Positions 61,821 to 64,000 of a stretch of 64,000 bases of DNA are shown here, one piece after another (within the stretch, counting starts at the first letter, position 1; every line of letters begins with the position of its first letter). The DNA lies in the NCBI GenBank assembly GCA_019744815.1, contig JAIEUA010000010.1:124001-188000 (forward strand). The letters run 5' to 3'. The notes below the pieces were generated by a model. That model ran no database searches. It saw nothing but the letters and a program-made list of their open reading frames with translations, and was not told the DNA's origin. This DNA is from Phycisphaerales bacterium (GTDB lineage: Bacteria > Planctomycetota > Phycisphaerae > Phycisphaerales > UBA1924). The position numbers and the translations under genes are program-made.

Positions 61821-62321
61821 CCGTGTCCGTCCTGGCCCTGCCGCACGCCCGCCCGGTGCATCCGATCAATGCCCGCTTCTCGCCACCGTCCGTGAACAGA
61901 CTCTTCTCTCTCCGGGCGCAACCCGAGCGCACAGATAGCCCGCCGCGTTGCCGCAGCGATCCCGTGCACCAAATTGCAGGGTGGCCTCGCGCCACATGCG
62001 CTCGTGCCCGTCCCGGAAACGTCAGAATCCGGTCGATCCGTGACCGAGACGTAAATCTAGTTCGAAGCCCCGACTCGAACAAGAAACCTCGCGCCAGATT
62101 CGCGCTTGTGCACGATGCATCGACCGGTTTTTCCGGGGCTTAGCGAAACCTAAAAAAACTTCTCCACCCCCACCCCCGCGCTGCGCACATCCTGTGGACA
62201 ACTCCTGTCGGCTGTCCGCAATCTCTTTTCTTTCAAGACCTTGCGTACGACAATCCGCCGCCATGCGATTGTGAGTTGCCGACCAAAACCGCGCCGGCGG
62301 GGACGCACAAGTGCCTAGAAG
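61821..62321. other. Upstream region of dnaA, weak candidate for a replication origin
   Basis: 501 bp without a gene. It holds one good DnaA-box-like site (TGTGGACAA at 62193-62201, one mismatch to TGTGGATAA) and two weaker ones (TTGTGCACG at 62106-62114 and TTCTCCACC at 62160-62168), and A/T-rich stretches CTAAAAAAACTT and CTTTTCTTTC. Only the first is close to consensus, so the origin call is weak. The dnaA promoter should also be here. Confidence 0.35.
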
Positions 62322-63368
62322 TCAAGCCAACCGAGCATCGACCCGACCGACGAACGCGCGGCGTTTCCCCGCTCCCTGAAAACCATGCTCGCGGTACATC
62401 TTCCGCGCCGGTTCATTGCGGCAATCGACCGCGCAGGTCACCGCGTCCACCCGCGCCTCCGCCGCAATCCGCACCCCGAACTCCAGAAGTCGCCCGCCCA
62501 GTCCTTTCCCGCGCACCTCCGGGGAAAGCCCGATGTACACAAGCTCCACCACCCGCTGCTCCGGCACCCGCGACAGCAGCATGCACCCCCGCGCCACCTC
62601 GACGCCCTGCTCCTGGAACATCACCAGGAACCAGAGCGCGGGGTCAAAGACACCCGTCGCGTAGTGGCTCGCGAGGATGTCGGGGGTCTCACGCAGGCCG
62701 CAGAGCTCGGGGCAGTCCAGTGTCTCTTGGTACGACTCCTCGAGCACGCGAAGAAGCGTCCGTTCACGTTCCGATTCAGGGAGCCGGCCCAGCGGCACGA
62801 CGCGCACGCCCGCCGGCCAGCTCGGTTCCTGCCGCGGCGAGCGAAGATCGCTCGGCGCCACCGGGCGACGCTGATACTCCAGGTCTCCCACAAACACGAA
62901 GCCCGCTCCGAGGAAAGCAGACTCCGCCCACGCATCGGCGGGATCGGGCAACGCCTGCAGGATCTTGACGAGCGGCTTTCGGGCGCTCTGGAAGTGGGCC
63001 GCAACCTGCCGGAGCAGCGCGATCCGCTCCGCCCGGGCTTGCTCCGGGCCGCCGGGCTCGCCGCCAGGCATGGGCTCGGAGATGAAGATCATCGCGGTGG
63101 AGCCCGAGCCGGGTACTGCGAGGCAGGCCTGGCGGACCTGCAAAGGCGTCGCGACCGGGCTCTTCACCGTCACCCAGATCGAAGAAAGATCGATCCCGTG
63201 CTCGGGGGCGGACGCGATCAACCGCTTGGCCGCCGTCCGCCGGTCGCGCAGCCCCTGACTCACCAGCCGCTCCGCCGCGGCAACCAGCGACTCCTCACCC
63301 ACCCGGACCACCGAGAACCCCTCGGGGGGTGTCAGCGGCGCGGGAGGTTGGTCGAGCGAACGCGTCAT
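62322..63368 (-). CDS. GNAT-family N-acetyltransferase
   Basis: A 348-residue protein with a C-terminal GNAT domain: VVELVYIGLSPEVRGKGLGGRLLEFGVR contains the acetyl-CoA loop RGKGLG, followed by DCRNEPARKMYREHGFQ, the last conserved region. The N-terminal half also has GNAT-like strands (GAGFVFVGDLEYQRRPV), so it may be a tandem-GNAT protein with only the second site active. The substrate is unknown. The ATG at 63368 (MTRSLDQPP) is favoured. Its stop lies 501 bp from dnaA. Confidence 0.85.
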   Translation of the reverse strand: MTRSLDQPPAPLTPPEGFSVVRVGEESLVAAAERLVSQGLRDRRTAAKRLIASAPEHGIDLSSIWVTVKSPVATPLQVRQACLAVPGSGSTAMIFISEPMPGGEPGGPEQARAERIALLRQVAAHFQSARKPLVKILQALPDPADAWAESAFLGAGFVFVGDLEYQRRPVAPSDLRSPRQEPSWPAGVRVVPLGRLPESERERTLLRVLEESYQETLDCPELCGLRETPDILASHYATGVFDPALWFLVMFQEQGVEVARGCMLLSRVPEQRVVELVYIGLSPEVRGKGLGGRLLEFGVRIAAEARVDAVTCAVDCRNEPARKMYREHGFQGAGKRRAFVGRVDARLA

Positions 63369-63410
63369 GGTCGGGAAACCTGGTTTCAAGCCGGGCGGAA
63401 AGATTGGCGT

Positions 63411-63438
63411 TTGACGCCCCGGCTTCTTCTCGTAGACT
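63411..63438 (+). promoter_or_regulatory. Putative promoter of the 63564 gene
   Basis: TTGACG (63411-63416), a 16-bp spacer and TAGACT (63433-63438): the same -10 box and spacing as before the 16S gene. The leader would be about 120 nt. The -10 differs from TATAAT at two positions in both cases. Confidence 0.5.
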
Positions 63439-63563
63439 AGCCTTCTCTCCCGTCCGGCGGCCCCGTCGGCCCGATGTTCGACCCTCCGCCGCAACGGGCC
63501 TGCCGTTTCCAGCGTACAGAACTTCTGCTCCCTCCGATTCCACCCGCGGCCCACGAGACACGC

Positions 63564-64000
63564 ATGCTCACGACCATCACCCACCGCCTCGTCGCTTCCC
63601 TCGCCGCTGTCTTCCTCGTGGTGGCCTCCGTCGTCCTGACCGGCATGGCCCCCGAGCCCAACCCCGTCCCCCAGCGCTGGCAGTTCGATGTCCGCGTCGG
63701 CGACCTCCGCTTCGCCAAGTTCGAGACCCCCGACGGCCAGCTCAAGGGCTACTTCTTCCTCACCTACCGCGTCGTCAACAACACCAAGGAAGACCTCCTG
63801 CTCGCCCCGCTCTTCGAGCTCGCCACCGAGAACGGCGACGTCGTCCGCTCCGGCCGCGATGTCCCTCAGACCGTCACCCGCAAGGTGATGGAAGAAGTCG
63901 ACAACCCGCTCGCCCAGGACCAGATCTCGATCCTCGGCACGCTGCTGCAGGGCGAAGAGAACGGCCGCGAGGGCGTGGTGATCTTCTCCGCCCCCGACAT
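63564..64000 (+). CDS. Secreted or membrane-anchored protein, start only (cut by window end)
   Basis: The first 145 codons are in the window and the frame is open to the right edge. The N-terminus MLTTITHRLVASLAAVFLVVASVVLTG is a signal peptide or anchor, followed by a beta-rich segment (WQFDVRVGDLRFAKFE, GYFFLTYRVVNNTKEDL) and EENGREGVVIFSAPD near the edge. No family is recognised. Similar short secreted proteins of unknown function are frequent in planctomycetes, which I state from general knowledge. The putative promoter at 63411-63438 lies upstream. Confidence 0.75.
   Translation, partial: MLTTITHRLVASLAAVFLVVASVVLTGMAPEPNPVPQRWQFDVRVGDLRFAKFETPDGQLKGYFFLTYRVVNNTKEDLLLAPLFELATENGDVVRSGRDVPQTVTRKVMEEVDNPLAQDQISILGTLLQGEENGREGVVIFSAPD

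Overview
The window looks like a chromosomal segment of a GC-rich planctomycete, most probably class Phycisphaerae (Planctomycetota). The clues are a 16S rRNA gene that stands alone with its own promoter and terminator, a secreted protein with dockerin-like Asp-rich repeats, a PEP-CTERM-like protein ending in a PAPSALA / Ala-Leu helix / RRRR tail, membrane proteins with a CxxCxY...CPEC zinc ribbon, and many gene-poor gaps filled with paired inverted palindromes. Lineage is inferred from these features and from the 16S probe sites, not from an alignment. The cell appears to be diderm with heptose-containing surface sugars (HldE-like enzyme, nucleotide-sugar dehydratase, Gfo/Idh/MocA, DegT and two glycosyltransferases), to make peptidoglycan (PBP2) and to be motile (MotAB).

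Layout. 1-4.8 kb: a secreted GH13 glucan-active enzyme (cut by the window edge), then an isolated 16S gene read leftwards with a long leader. 4.8-10.2 kb: leftward operon FIST protein, HldE-like enzyme with swapped domains, GT2, ComF-type phosphoribosyltransferase. 10.4-21.2 kb: RRM protein with RGG tail, dockerin-type secreted protein, nucleotide-sugar dehydratase, small coiled-coil protein and dUTPase, two paralogous zinc-ribbon membrane proteins, ribosomal protein S1, a sugar oxidoreductase and thioredoxin. 21.5-32.3 kb: SMC, BatA-like VWA protein, Tat-exported alkaline phosphatase, a lipoprotein and a MoxR ATPase. 32.4-40.7 kb: RlmE, IscX, an exported thioredoxin-like protein, GT4, a DEAD-box helicase, a PEP-CTERM-like protein, a small secreted protein and an apparently exported quinone-reductase-like protein. 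40.9-46.5 kb: RuvA, MotA, MotB, then leftward glyS, a small basic protein, a DinB-like protein and an unknown. 46.9-53 kb: PBP2, DegT aminotransferase, L28, McsA and McsB. 53.4-58.1 kb: a leftward set of acyl carrier protein, FkbH-like enzyme, VOC protein, tandem-GNAT-like protein and ChbG/HpnK deacetylase. 58.5-64 kb: an endonuclease/phosphatase-family lipoprotein, DnaA with a 500-bp upstream gap that may hold an origin, a GNAT protein and the start of a secreted protein.

Most genes are ordinary core or envelope genes. The two things most worth following up are (1) the ACP/FkbH/VOC/GNAT/deacetylase set, which reads like a small dedicated pathway that loads and transfers an acyl or glyceryl unit, and (2) the set of unrelated but identically built inverted palindrome pairs in the intergenic gaps, together with an octamer repeat that occurs both before ruvA and inside the smc coding sequence.
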